A stretch of 10,309 nucleotides of DNA, taken from the NCBI GenBank assembly GCA_044351785.1, contig JBILFC010000085.1:1-10309 (forward strand), in the 5' to 3' direction. Positions 1 through 6,672 of the stretch are shown one piece after another. This DNA comes from JAIYCX01 sp044351785. GTDB lineage: Bacteria; Bdellovibrionota_C; UBA2361; SZUA-149; DAOLCO01. The notes below the pieces were generated by a model, which saw only the letters and a list, made by a program, of their open reading frames with translations, ran no database searches and was not told the origin of the DNA. The translations under genes were made by a program, and so were the position numbers. Positions within the stretch are counted from its first letter, which is position 1. Each line of letters starts with the position of its first letter.

Positions 1-63
1 TAAGTATGCTTTTTTATAAACATCCATAAGGATCAATCGATAGCTTTCGGCTGACATATTTAG

Positions 64-234
64 AAACTTAAATTTGATAATGTGCAATTTAAAATATTTG
101 GTCGTGAGTATCTAATCTTATTGCAAAAAGATAATGCCTATGTATTTATAAGATTAGACCTTGATGGTAGAGTGTCATAAATCTATAGAGGCCCGTATGA
201 TAAAGATTACCTAGGTGAGATTAATTTATTATAG
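64..234 (+). pseudogene. Probable decayed coding remnant in an AT-rich 341-base gap
   Basis: No intact gene lies in 1-341. One forward frame reads like protein. From 64 to 177 it gives 38 sense codons, including the stretch FKIFGREYLILLQKDNAYVF. It meets TAA at 178-180, then continues with IYRGPYDKDYLGEI to TAG at 232-234. The same frame has further stops at 52-54 and 61-63, with protein-like residues upstream as well. Alternating hydrophobic and charged residues suggest former beta-strands. I recognise no family. This may be the eroded 3' end of a gene, or chance in AT-rich DNA; only a translated search allowing stops would tell. Confidence 0.3.
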
Positions 235-281
235 CTTATACTCGTGAAAAATAGCGATATCCTTGTCTTATGTACTAAAAT

Positions 282-309
282 TTGACTTAATTGTATTCTT
301 TAGTAGATT
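282..309 (+). promoter_or_regulatory. Candidate sigma-70-type promoter for the 294-aa gene
   Basis: A TTGACT box at 282-287 is followed after 16 nt by TAGATT at 304-309, about 32 nt before the ATG at 342. The -35 box is close to consensus and the -10 box matches at four of six positions. The start codon itself has only a weak GAAAG at 332-336 upstream. Confidence 0.4.
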
Positions 310-341
310 CATGAATTTGATTACTAGATATGAAAGTTTAA

Positions 342-1226
342 ATGGATAGTGAGGTAGTACTTAGCCATAAGGAGTGGGAGAGCGAGGCAAAAGCGCATCG
401 GGCTCGATTATTTCCTTTTGTAGATAATCATATTCGCGCTCGTACTCATGGGGTTAAGCATCCTGTGTATGATTTCTTGTTTAGTTACTATAGTTTTAGT
501 AGTGGGCAGTTACTTCGCTGGAGCCCTGGCATTAATGTTAAGTTAAATGCTAGCAATGAGGCACCGTTAGATTGGCAAGAGTTTTATGTATTAGACGGTG
601 ATTCTTGTTTCTTAGATATTAGTTTATTCCCAGATAGAAGATTGCCATATCTTGAATGGGCAATAAATTATCTTACTTTAACTAGTGAGCGTACTCCTGT
701 TTATCACTGCTTCGGACTTCATGAATGGGCCATGCTATATAAGGGAAATAAGAAACAGCATCCACACGTCCCTCTTAGAGTTCGGCAGGAACTACTAGAT
801 GAAATCGTAGAAGAGCGTCCTCTGTGTTGTTCTCATTATGATGCTTTTAGATTCTTTTCAAGAGAAGCCGTTCCGATGAATAAAGTAAAGTTAGAGAGAG
901 AAACTGTACCCATGCACGAACAGCCTGGCTGTATCCATGCGAATATGGATCTCTATAAAATGGGATATAAGATAGCACCTTTTATTTCTTCTGAACTCTT
1001 AGCAGATTTGTTTCTTCTGGCTCTTAGGGCAAGAGAGATAGATATGCGAGCAAGTCCTTATGACATAAGTGAATATGGATTTAAAGCTATTCCAATTGAA
1101 ACAAAAGAGGGGAGGGAGGAATACGTGACGGAGCAGAAGCAGTTATTCATTGATGGACAAGATTTGAGGGCACGTTTAATTCTTAATTATCAGCGCCTAC
1201 TTAAAGCAAAAGCAGTGGAAGCTTGA
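342..1226 (+). CDS. '3-methyladenine DNA glycosylase'-labelled family protein (function unproven)
   Basis: The 294-aa product carries motif blocks I recall from an actinobacterial family commonly annotated as 3-methyladenine DNA glycosylase. These are HPVYDFLFSYYSF (residues 40-52), HCFGLHEWAMLY (122-133), CSHYDAFRFF (163-172), EQPGCIHANMDLYK (193-206) and DMRASPYD (234-241), with GREEYV close to the C terminus. The many invariant His, Cys, Asp and Glu residues suggest an enzyme, perhaps metal-binding. The protein lacks the helix-hairpin-helix of AlkA and does not resemble Tag or AAG, so the inherited name should be treated as a label only. There is no signal peptide or membrane segment, so it is probably cytoplasmic. 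The gene is monocistronic and ends five bases from the convergent stop of the next gene. Family membership is fairly sure; the reaction is unknown. Confidence 0.7.
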   Translation: MDSEVVLSHKEWESEAKAHRARLFPFVDNHIRARTHGVKHPVYDFLFSYYSFSSGQLLRWSPGINVKLNASNEAPLDWQEFYVLDGDSCFLDISLFPDRRLPYLEWAINYLTLTSERTPVYHCFGLHEWAMLYKGNKKQHPHVPLRVRQELLDEIVEERPLCCSHYDAFRFFSREAVPMNKVKLERETVPMHEQPGCIHANMDLYKMGYKIAPFISSELLADLFLLALRAREIDMRASPYDISEYGFKAIPIETKEGREEYVTEQKQLFIDGQDLRARLILNYQRLLKAKAVEA

Positions 1227-1231
1227 TTGCT

Positions 1232-2605
1232 TTAGTCTTTTATTATTCCTTCTTCCTTAAGAACATCTTTTGCTTGTTTTAAAGCCGTATCGAAAACTTT
1301 TCTCATTTCTGGTCCTAGGTACTCATTTGCAAATTTCTTTTCAAGTTCTCTATCCTTAGAAAAGACTTTTTCTAAACTATCAGGAGATATTTCTTTCGCC
1401 GGAAGATTAATTAGCCCATCTTTCATGGCATTTAGTATCGAAGATGCTATTGCTGTTTTTATGAGAGAATATTCTTCAGGCCCACTATGATGATTAAGTA
1501 TCGGACTTGTTAAAGACTTTGTAGTCTGTAAGCTGGTCATATCAGAATAAAGCTCTGCAAGGTGCTCATATCCAATAGGTAGTTGTAGTATTTCTTTCCT
1601 ATCTTTTTGAGTTTGAGAAGTAATTGGGATATCTACTAAAATCATCTTTTCTAGGAGACCTTTGGTCACTTGTTTATCTAGGTGAGTTTCAAGAATTAAT
1701 GCTCCTAGTTCATTTGATTTCGTGTGGTTATAAAAAAGTTCAGGAGACACTCCTATGTTATTCGCAGAGTCTTTAATGGCTTCTGGATTGAGAATGATCA
1801 CTTTTAGGTCCTCTTTGCCATCTTTAGGTTTAAAGGAGATAGTTGTTCCCCTGATAGAAAGGTTATCTCCCTTGTTATCGATGATATCTTGTACTTTAAT
1901 TCCTGCATTGGTCGGTAGGTTAACTTTTTGACCCTCCACATGGGGTAGTTCAAGTGTAGCATTATTTTGTAGATTAAAAGCGGCGGCACCTACTTCAGGT
2001 TTTCCCAATTCAAATGCCCTAGGAGCAAAAACTGTAAAACTTTCCTGTTTAGCATAATCCTTAGCTTGTTCTTGAGCCTCCTTTTCGGGATAACCATTAT
2101 TTTTTAAGAGGCGAGAGAAGGTTTGTTCTCTACTCTTTAAAGCATCATTTTCAAAAGTAACAGTTACTTCTTTAGGCATAAGATGTAGGTACAAGTTTTC
2201 CTTAGCAAGAGCTGTAGATAGAGCTATCATCTTATCTTCAGGCGCAGATTTGTTATAGTCTGCAGGTAGAGCCACTTTACCTTTAAGTATCACTCCTGCT
2301 TGCTCTGTAAATACTCTCATGCCTTCTTTGTTAAAATCCTCAATAGTTTGTAGTTGTAGCGGACTTAGAGGGCCCTTACTATCTTTAACCATTTTTTCTA
2401 AGGGAGCGGTAAGCTGAGTTTCTATATGTTTCGATACCGTGTTTAGGTCTGTTTGTGCTTTTTTAAGTTCCGGAGATAATTCTTTATGTTCTTCAGTAGT
2501 TTCATTTTTCTGAGGAGTGAGTTTAGGTGGAAGAACAATTTCATCTGCTTTTGCGGGTGATGCTCCTGGAGGCCTTTTATTTTGATCTTGAGCAACTAGT
2601 GCCAT
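1232..2605 (-). CDS. Orphan 457-aa soluble protein, unknown function, with shared N-terminal motif
   Basis: I recognise no family. The product is hydrophilic, with no signal peptide and no membrane helix. Residues 1-40 are Pro- and Ala-rich and probably disordered, including ASPAKADEIVLPPKLTP at 15-31. A Glu/Lys-rich, possibly coiled-coil stretch covers about 38-75. The middle (about 200-280) looks beta-rich, and the C-terminal 75 residues are charged and helical. The N-terminal 40 residues resemble those of the 436-aa protein encoded at 6859-8169 on the same strand, while the remainders do not obviously align. That pattern suggests a common targeting or secretion signal on two different bodies. 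The ATG at 2605 has no Shine-Dalgarno. The gene diverges from the lasso cyclase across 94 bases. A secreted effector, a scaffold and a phage-like protein are all open possibilities. Confidence 0.6.
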   Translation of the reverse strand: MALVAQDQNKRPPGASPAKADEIVLPPKLTPQKNETTEEHKELSPELKKAQTDLNTVSKHIETQLTAPLEKMVKDSKGPLSPLQLQTIEDFNKEGMRVFTEQAGVILKGKVALPADYNKSAPEDKMIALSTALAKENLYLHLMPKEVTVTFENDALKSREQTFSRLLKNNGYPEKEAQEQAKDYAKQESFTVFAPRAFELGKPEVGAAAFNLQNNATLELPHVEGQKVNLPTNAGIKVQDIIDNKGDNLSIRGTTISFKPKDGKEDLKVIILNPEAIKDSANNIGVSPELFYNHTKSNELGALILETHLDKQVTKGLLEKMILVDIPITSQTQKDRKEILQLPIGYEHLAELYSDMTSLQTTKSLTSPILNHHSGPEEYSLIKTAIASSILNAMKDGLINLPAKEISPDSLEKVFSKDRELEKKFANEYLGPEMRKVFDTALKQAKDVLKEEGIIKD

Positions 2606-2699
2606 TGAGATAATTTTGATGTGAGATATCTTAAGAACTGTTATGTATTATTAGCTAAATTATGTGACTTAAGTATATGAATGCAGATTTTAATTGAAA
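2606..2699. promoter_or_regulatory. Divergent promoter region with CTTAAG inverted repeat
   Basis: These 94 AT-rich bases separate the 457-aa gene (minus) from the lasso cyclase (plus) and must hold both promoters. CTTAAG occurs at 2630-2635 and 2668-2673. With flanking ATAT/TATAT the two form a near-perfect 10-base inverted repeat with centres 38 bp apart, which could be an operator for a dimeric regulator. TATTAT at 2646-2651 is the best -10-like box, but no good -35 box accompanies it. Confidence 0.35.
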
Positions 2700-4379
2700 A
2701 TGAATAGTTTTTACGGCGCAATTTCTGTTTCTGAGGGCTTTTTATATCCCGATCCTGCTGTGCAGAATGAGCTTCTCAAATCAGAAGATTTTATAATAAT
2801 AGGAGACTTGAGACTTGATAATCGAGCTGACTTAGTAAGCATGCTCGGGTTATCTAGGGATATCGCTGATAGTGAGATTATTCAAGAAGCCTATAAAAAG
2901 TGGTCTGAGGCTTGCCTAGAAAGACTTTTAGGTGATTTTGCATTCGTAATTTGGGATAGAAAGTGTAAGAAAGTATTCTGTGCGAGGGATCATATAGGTG
3001 TCAGGCCATTTTTCTATTGCTATAATAAGAGCATATTTGCATTTGCAAGTGAGAAAAAATTACTTTTTTCTGCACCTGGCTTTGAGAAAAAAGCAAACTA
3101 TAAAAGAATTAGTGAGATTTTAAGTTACGGGGTTATTGGTACTCTTGAATATTCTAATGAGACTGAATATGAGAATGTGTTTCAGTTAACACCATCTCAT
3201 AGCCTAACTATAAAATCTGGTAATTTAATAATTAGAAAATATTGGGATCTTTCTGTTAGGGAAAATTTAGGAAAGTTATCTCTGGATGATGCGGTAGATG
3301 GGCTCAGGTCTCATTTAGATCAGGCTGTGAGATGTAGGCTTCCTTCTGTTGGCAATTTAGGGTTTGAGTTAAGTGGGGGATTGGATTCTTCGATGGTGAC
3401 CGCGATGGCTCATAAGTATAGACCTGATTTGCATATATTTTGTAGCTATATAGATAAGCACAATGAAGTTTTTCTTAATGAGAGGCCATATGTTGAGATG
3501 TTGTGTGATTATTTGGGTATAAAGAACAGACATTTTGTTTCTAGTGAAGGATTCGAGTTTAAAAAAGAGTTAGAAAGATGTGTACGTGCCATTGATGGAT
3601 TTGGTTACGGCTTAGGTAATCTTTTTAAGGCACCATTAATTGAAAAAGCTCAGGAAATTAAGTGTGATGTTGTTTTTTCTGGGTTTGGAGGAGATGAGTG
3701 TGTTTCGTATTCCGGATCTAATGTCAGTCAAGGAAAAGGGTCAAAAGAGAGACTTAAATCTATTTTGCAAGTATTTGCGCCTTCTCTTTTAAGAAAATAT
3801 CGCGAGTTTAAAAATCCCGATTCTTCTAGAATTCCTTTGGAAGTAATAAAGCAGCCCAATCTTTTAAAGGTAAGTGATTCATTACCTAAATCATACAAGT
3901 CTTATTCTGCGATGATGTCGCGATCTAAGGAAAGGGGAGAGGTTAGATATTTGATTGAAGGTTTAACTGGAAGTAGAAGTGAGTACATACGTTCTGCTGT
4001 AAGCTCAATGTCAATTTATTCCAAGAATGTAACTTATGTTTTCCCATTATTAGATATTAGATTGTTGGAATTTATGATTAGTATCCCTAATCAGTATCGC
4101 AATCATCAAGGAGTAAATAGGTATCTTATGCGCCGAGCTGGTGAGGGGCTTATGCCTGAAGATCTTCGTTTAAGAAGAGATAAGGCTGGTTTTATATTCC
4201 CTGCGCCGTATTATGAATATCTTAAGTATTTTGAAGAGAAAACAGGGAAATCTTCAGCAATACTGCCTAGGGGTGAAGCCCATAGTGTTGAACAGAAAAG
4301 AGAATATTATTATAATCATTTAGAGCGGGGGTCATTTTTATTCAATTCTGCTTGTGACATCTTTTTTGATTTGTTATAG
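2700..4379 (+). CDS. Lasso peptide cyclase (asparagine synthetase-like, McjC/C-protein family)
   Basis: This product resembles class B asparagine synthetase in two parts. Residues 1 to about 190 form a glutamine-amidotransferase-like domain, with LLGDFAFVIWD and RDHIGVRPFFY. The rest is the ATP-pyrophosphatase synthetase domain, with the PP-loop SGGLDSS at 225-231 and SGFGGDE at 327-333. The N terminus reads MNSFYG, so the Cys2 nucleophile of true AsnB enzymes is absent, as in lasso cyclases. The enzyme would adenylate the side chain of core Glu8 and join it to the Gly1 amine, closing the macrolactam. The family assignment comes mainly from context: a lasso precursor and a B2 peptidase follow directly. 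I chose ATG 2700 (559 aa) over TTG 2694, because an in-frame TAA stands at 2691. No strong Shine-Dalgarno is present. Length is in the family's range. The alternative, a stand-alone asparagine synthetase, is unlikely. Confidence 0.9.
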   Translation: MNSFYGAISVSEGFLYPDPAVQNELLKSEDFIIIGDLRLDNRADLVSMLGLSRDIADSEIIQEAYKKWSEACLERLLGDFAFVIWDRKCKKVFCARDHIGVRPFFYCYNKSIFAFASEKKLLFSAPGFEKKANYKRISEILSYGVIGTLEYSNETEYENVFQLTPSHSLTIKSGNLIIRKYWDLSVRENLGKLSLDDAVDGLRSHLDQAVRCRLPSVGNLGFELSGGLDSSMVTAMAHKYRPDLHIFCSYIDKHNEVFLNERPYVEMLCDYLGIKNRHFVSSEGFEFKKELERCVRAIDGFGYGLGNLFKAPLIEKAQEIKCDVVFSGFGGDECVSYSGSNVSQGKGSKERLKSILQVFAPSLLRKYREFKNPDSSRIPLEVIKQPNLLKVSDSLPKSYKSYSAMMSRSKERGEVRYLIEGLTGSRSEYIRSAVSSMSIYSKNVTYVFPLLDIRLLEFMISIPNQYRNHQGVNRYLMRRAGEGLMPEDLRLRRDKAGFIFPAPYYEYLKYFEEKTGKSSAILPRGEAHSVEQKREYYYNHLERGSFLFNSACDIFFDLL

Positions 4380-4387
4380 AAAACCGA

Positions 4388-4416
4388 TTGAAGTAGTTGT
4401 CTTAACCACGTATTTT
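4388..4416 (+). promoter_or_regulatory. Possible internal promoter before the lasso precursor
   Basis: TTGAAG (4388-4393) and TATTTT (4411-4416) are separated by exactly 17 nt in the 52-base gap between cyclase and precursor. Each box matches consensus at four of six positions. A small TTATC-AGA-GATAA hairpin (4416-4428) abuts the precursor start. An extra promoter here would give excess precursor over enzyme, as RiPP clusters often need. The predicted leader would be only about 9-10 nt long, which is a weakness. Confidence 0.25.
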
Positions 4417-4431
4417 TATCAGAGATAAGTC

Positions 4432-4617
4432 ATGGATAAGAAATCAAAATTTGAGAATGAAGTAGTTTCTGTGGTTAGTGATTTAGAAGAAAATCAGGAA
4501 TTAAATCGCAGTAAGAAAACTTGGATTAAACCAACCATTCAGGGTTTTTCTGTATTGAAGAAGACTGAAGGTGGAGTGGATGTCACACCAGAGTTTGTAG
4601 CTGGTGCTCTCTCTTGA
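4432..4617 (+). CDS. Lasso peptide precursor (61 aa: 46-aa leader, 15-aa core)
   Basis: This small gene lies between the cyclase and peptidase genes and has every hallmark of a class II lasso precursor. The leader (residues 1-46) is charged and contains WIKPTIQGF (31-39), which fits the Y/W-x-x-P-x-hydrophobic recognition motif read by RRE domains. It ends in KKTE, placing the near-invariant Thr at -2. The core would be residues 47-61, GGVDVTPEFVAGALS, with Gly1 and Glu8 as ring-closing residues. The core pattern GG-x4-PE-aromatic is close to that of microcin J25 (GGAGHVPEYF). No second precursor is present. A weak AGAG precedes the ATG. The product would be a threaded peptide, possibly antibacterial, but its target cannot be told from sequence. 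An Asp alternative at position 4 is too close to Gly1 for a known ring size. Confidence 0.88.
   Translation: MDKKSKFENEVVSVVSDLEENQELNRSKKTWIKPTIQGFSVLKKTEGGVDVTPEFVAGALS
4570..4614 (+). other. Predicted mature lasso core GGVDVTPEFVAGALS
   Basis: Cleavage after the TE pair frees Gly1. An isopeptide bond from Gly1 to Glu8 would close an 8-residue ring (GGVDVTPE), leaving a 7-residue tail (FVAGALS) to thread it. There is no Cys, so this would be a class II lasso. From monoisotopic residue masses I calculate 1399.70 Da for the cyclised neutral peptide ([M+H]+ about 1400.71). The tail holds only Phe9 and Leu14 as larger side chains, so its plug is not obvious. Confidence 0.78.
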
Positions 4618-5060
4618 GATTGAAAGAAATTTTTTCTTTTCCTAAAATACGTATTCTTTTAGAAATCTTATTTTTTAGCCTGTATAGTAAGGTTTGTATA
4701 TTATTTCTTCCTTTTGATAAATTCTCAAAAACCTTTGGAGCTTTAGTAACAAGGGAAGAGCTTAGATCTCAATTAGGTTCAGTAGCTAACTTACCTGAGA
4801 TTTTTAGAAATATCGAAAGGGTAAGTAGATATCTACCTTGGTCGGCTACTTGTCTAGTACAGGCTCATACTGCTGCATTAATGCTTAGAAGAAGAGGTCA
4901 ATCATTTTACACCTTTTTTGGTGTACGTAAGGGGGCATCAGAGGATACCTCATTTAATGCCCATGCTTGGATAGAAATTAATGAATCATTATCCTTAGGT
5001 AAAGATAAGCAAGAATCATTCGGTACAATTGCAAGTTATTTTTATTCTGGAAGTACATAA
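4614..5060 (+). CDS. Lasso peptide leader peptidase (B2, transglutaminase-like cysteine protease)
   Basis: The 148-aa product matches the C-terminal peptidase half of McjB, which removes the leader from the precursor. Cys80 sits in SATCLVQAHTAALMLRRRG and His117 in NAHAWIEI, the two family catalytic residues. The third, an Asp about 12 residues after the His in McjB, is probably Asp131 here, 14 residues after. The length equals stand-alone B2 proteins. The RRE domain fused to the N terminus of McjB is absent, and residues 12-40 form a hydrophobic stretch instead. The start is TTG at 4614, overlapping the precursor's TGA stop in TTGA, so the two are probably translationally coupled; TTG 4620 is an alternative. 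The family identification is strong from the Cys/His motifs plus the adjacent lasso precursor. Confidence 0.88.
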   Translation: MRLKEIFSFPKIRILLEILFFSLYSKVCILFLPFDKFSKTFGALVTREELRSQLGSVANLPEIFRNIERVSRYLPWSATCLVQAHTAALMLRRRGQSFYTFFGVRKGASEDTSFNAHAWIEINESLSLGKDKQESFGTIASYFYSGST

Positions 5061-5074
5061 TCATTGGTGTCTGT

Positions 5075-5689
5075 ATGAATGAGGGACGAAAATTTAGTTC
5101 AGATGTGGGAGCTTTCCTTGATTTTATTCTAATGACTGAGAAGTTAAAGATGGTAGAGAGGAGAACTTCGGTAGTGGGGTCTGGAAGAAGGGAGACTTCT
5201 GCCGAGCATTCTTGGCAAGTGGCTTTACTTGCTATGGTGCTAAAGGATAAAGCTAATAAGGAAGTAGATATTCAGAAGGTGATAATGATGCTTCTTATTC
5301 ATGACTTACCAGAGGCATTAGTGGGGGATACATTTTTTTATTCTAAAGATAGGGAGGGAGAGGGGGTTAAAGATTTATTTGAAAAAGAGAAAATGGCTGC
5401 TAAGGAAATTTTTTCTAAATTGCCTTCAGATATGGGGGACTATTTATTAGAGCTCTGGAAGGAGTATGAAGCTAGAGAGACAGATGAAGCTAAATTCGCT
5501 CATGCAATTAACCGTATTATCCCGCCTTTACAGAATTACTATGCGAATGGAGGAACTTGGAAGGAGTTTTCTGTGAGCTTGGAGGTTGCAAAGAGTAAGA
5601 ATGAGCATGTGAAAGAAGGAAGTCAGGAGATCTCTGAGTTTGTATATGAAGTGCTAGAGGTTGCTGGGGAGGAGGAGTTGTTTTATTAG
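5075..5689 (+). CDS. HD-domain hydrolase (YfbR/COG1896-like) with altered last metal ligand
   Basis: This 204-aa HD-superfamily protein shows SAEHSWQVA (His45), LLIHDLPEALVGD (His76, Asp77, Glu80) and the KFAHAINRIIPPLQNY segment (140-155), which matches the YfbR/HD_3 type of 5'-deoxynucleotidase and phosphohydrolase. In that last segment family members normally carry Asp as the final metal ligand. Here the residue is Asn146, so metal binding or specificity may differ. The gene begins 14 nt after the lasso peptidase in the same direction, with no terminator between them, so it is probably co-transcribed. No clear Shine-Dalgarno precedes the ATG. It could be a housekeeping nucleotide hydrolase downstream of the cluster by chance, or a tailoring or self-protection enzyme. 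Fold confidence is high; substrate and role are unknown. Confidence 0.8.
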   Translation: MNEGRKFSSDVGAFLDFILMTEKLKMVERRTSVVGSGRRETSAEHSWQVALLAMVLKDKANKEVDIQKVIMMLLIHDLPEALVGDTFFYSKDREGEGVKDLFEKEKMAAKEIFSKLPSDMGDYLLELWKEYEARETDEAKFAHAINRIIPPLQNYYANGGTWKEFSVSLEVAKSKNEHVKEGSQEISEFVYEVLEVAGEEELFY

Positions 5690-5732
5690 TGAACTATATC
5701 TTTTATGAATAGTATAAAAATGGAGTGTTTAA

Positions 5733-6182
5733 ATGTTAGTAGAAAGACTCAAAGAACTTGGATACATATACGAACCCGCACCTTTACAGGTAGCGGAATT
5801 TCATACTGCTGTCAGGACTGGTAATTTAGTTTTTACTTCGGGTCAGGTTTCAAGATTAAATGATGAGGTCATTAAGGGCTTAGTTGGGAAAGATCTTGAT
5901 ATTCCTCAGGCGCAGAAAGCGGCAGAGATTTGCGCTTATAATTGTATCAGAGCTGTTGGTGCCGTTGCAGATATTAATTCTATTAAGAGAGTAATTAAAG
6001 TCTTAGGAATGGTGAATGTCGCTCCTGGATTTGTGCAGACTCCTGAAGTTATTAATGGTGCTACTAGTTTCTTAAATAAACTTTTCGGCCCAGAGAATAC
6101 TCATGCTAGATCAGCGGTGGGCATGACGATACCTCATGACTTTGCGGTTGAGATTGAAATGGTGATTGAGCTTGAAGGGTAG
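5733..6182 (+). CDS. RidA (YjgF/YER057c/UK114) family protein
   Basis: The 149-aa product has the longer RidA-like subfamily pattern: VFTSGQVS (33-40), VKVLGMVNVAPGF, the ING segment before FLNKLFG, and the C-terminal HARSAVGMTIP (124-134) followed by VEIEMVIE. Arg126 corresponds to the arginine that binds the carboxylate of imine/enamine intermediates in RidA deaminases. Such proteins form trimers in the cytoplasm and hydrolyse reactive 2-aminoacrylate-type intermediates made by PLP enzymes. The subfamily's exact substrate is not settled. GGAG stands 8 bases before the ATG, one of the better ribosome-binding sites in the window. It lies 43 bases after the HD gene on the same strand and probably ends the transcription unit. 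Any link to lasso biosynthesis is unsupported. Confidence 0.85.
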   Translation: MLVERLKELGYIYEPAPLQVAEFHTAVRTGNLVFTSGQVSRLNDEVIKGLVGKDLDIPQAQKAAEICAYNCIRAVGAVADINSIKRVIKVLGMVNVAPGFVQTPEVINGATSFLNKLFGPENTHARSAVGMTIPHDFAVEIEMVIELEG

Positions 6183-6198
6183 CTAAAGAAAACGAAAA

Positions 6199-6226
6199 TC
6201 GGTAGGGCACGGGCTGACCTTACCGA
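6199..6226 (+). terminator. Candidate terminator after the RidA gene
   Basis: TCGGTA (6199-6204) pairs with TACCGA (6221-6226), extended by GG/CC with a one-base bulge, around a loop of roughly 11 bases. It begins 16 bases after the stop. The following CCTTCACTTT is only moderately T-rich, so termination strength is uncertain. Confidence 0.4.
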
Positions 6227-6324
6227 CCTTCACTTTATAGCACTATTTAAATCTGTAGTCTGGTGGTTTACTGGGAAACTTTCAGGGTATTTGAAGGAGT
6301 TGCGTTTGTAATTATTTTGAAGGA

Positions 6325-6350
6325 AAGGAGGCGCCACGAGTGCCCTCCTT
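6325..6350. terminator. GC-rich hairpin, likely terminator of the 93-aa gene (minus) or bidirectional
   Basis: AAGGAGG-CGC (6325-6334) pairs with GTG-C-CCTCCTT (6340-6350), giving ten pairs including one G-U, one bulged C and a five-base loop. Read on the minus strand it follows the 93-aa gene's stop by about 40 bases and runs into TTTCCTTC. Read on the plus strand it is followed by ATTACTTT. Either orientation could terminate. Confidence 0.45.
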
Positions 6351-6390
6351 ATTACTTTAAACCTTCACCTCTTTTTTAAGGATTAGATGT

Positions 6391-6672
6391 CTACCAAGGG
6401 CAAGCCTCAGGCAGAACGCGCTTCAGATGCTCAGTGAAGAGATCAAAAGCAGCCTCTTCGTCATGGCTCCACAGGGGAGGATCGGTATCATAACCGTGCT
6501 CCTTGTGAAAATTCCAAGACGAACGAGAATCAACAGTCAGGCCGAAAGAAGTGCTCTCGCAATCAAAAGGATCGCTCACCAGAAAATCTGGGAAGTAGTC
6601 CTCGATCAGCTGGATCACAGTCTCACGGTCAGACTTTGCCTCAAAAAAGAGATCGATGCAACTAGCCATCAT
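6391..6672 (-). CDS. Small acidic protein of unknown function (93 aa) behind a hairpin-sequestered start
   Basis: The protein is acidic and rich in aromatic residues, without signal peptide or membrane segment. Segments such as VIQLIEDYFPDFLV and DEEAAFDLFTEHLKRVLP look like amphipathic helices around a central FGLTVDSRSSW strand. I recognise no family. Three sequence rows inside it (6421-6600) count to 87 G+C in 180 bases (48%), above most neighbouring genes, suggesting recent acquisition. It starts with ATGATG; the second ATG (6669) is better spaced from GGAG. Both start and ribosome-binding site are in the distal arm of the 6665-6745 hairpin, so translation is probably controlled. The 104-codon frame opposite, on the plus strand, is best read as its shadow. 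An immunity or antitoxin-like role is conceivable but unsupported. Confidence 0.55.
   Translation of the reverse strand: MMASCIDLFFEAKSDRETVIQLIEDYFPDFLVSDPFDCESTSFGLTVDSRSSWNFHKEHGYDTDPPLWSHDEEAAFDLFTEHLKRVLPEACPW

Noticed and set aside
1804..1989. 61-codon minus-strand frame inside the 457-aa gene
   Set aside because: It is embedded in a longer, better frame on the same strand and has no independent support.
2694..2699. TTG start for the lasso cyclase
   Set aside because: ATG at 2700 is only two codons later and gives the expected MNSFYG N terminus; the TTG has no better ribosome-binding site.
2700..4379. Housekeeping asparagine synthetase B
   Set aside because: The Cys2 nucleophile is missing and the next two genes are a lasso precursor and a lasso peptidase.
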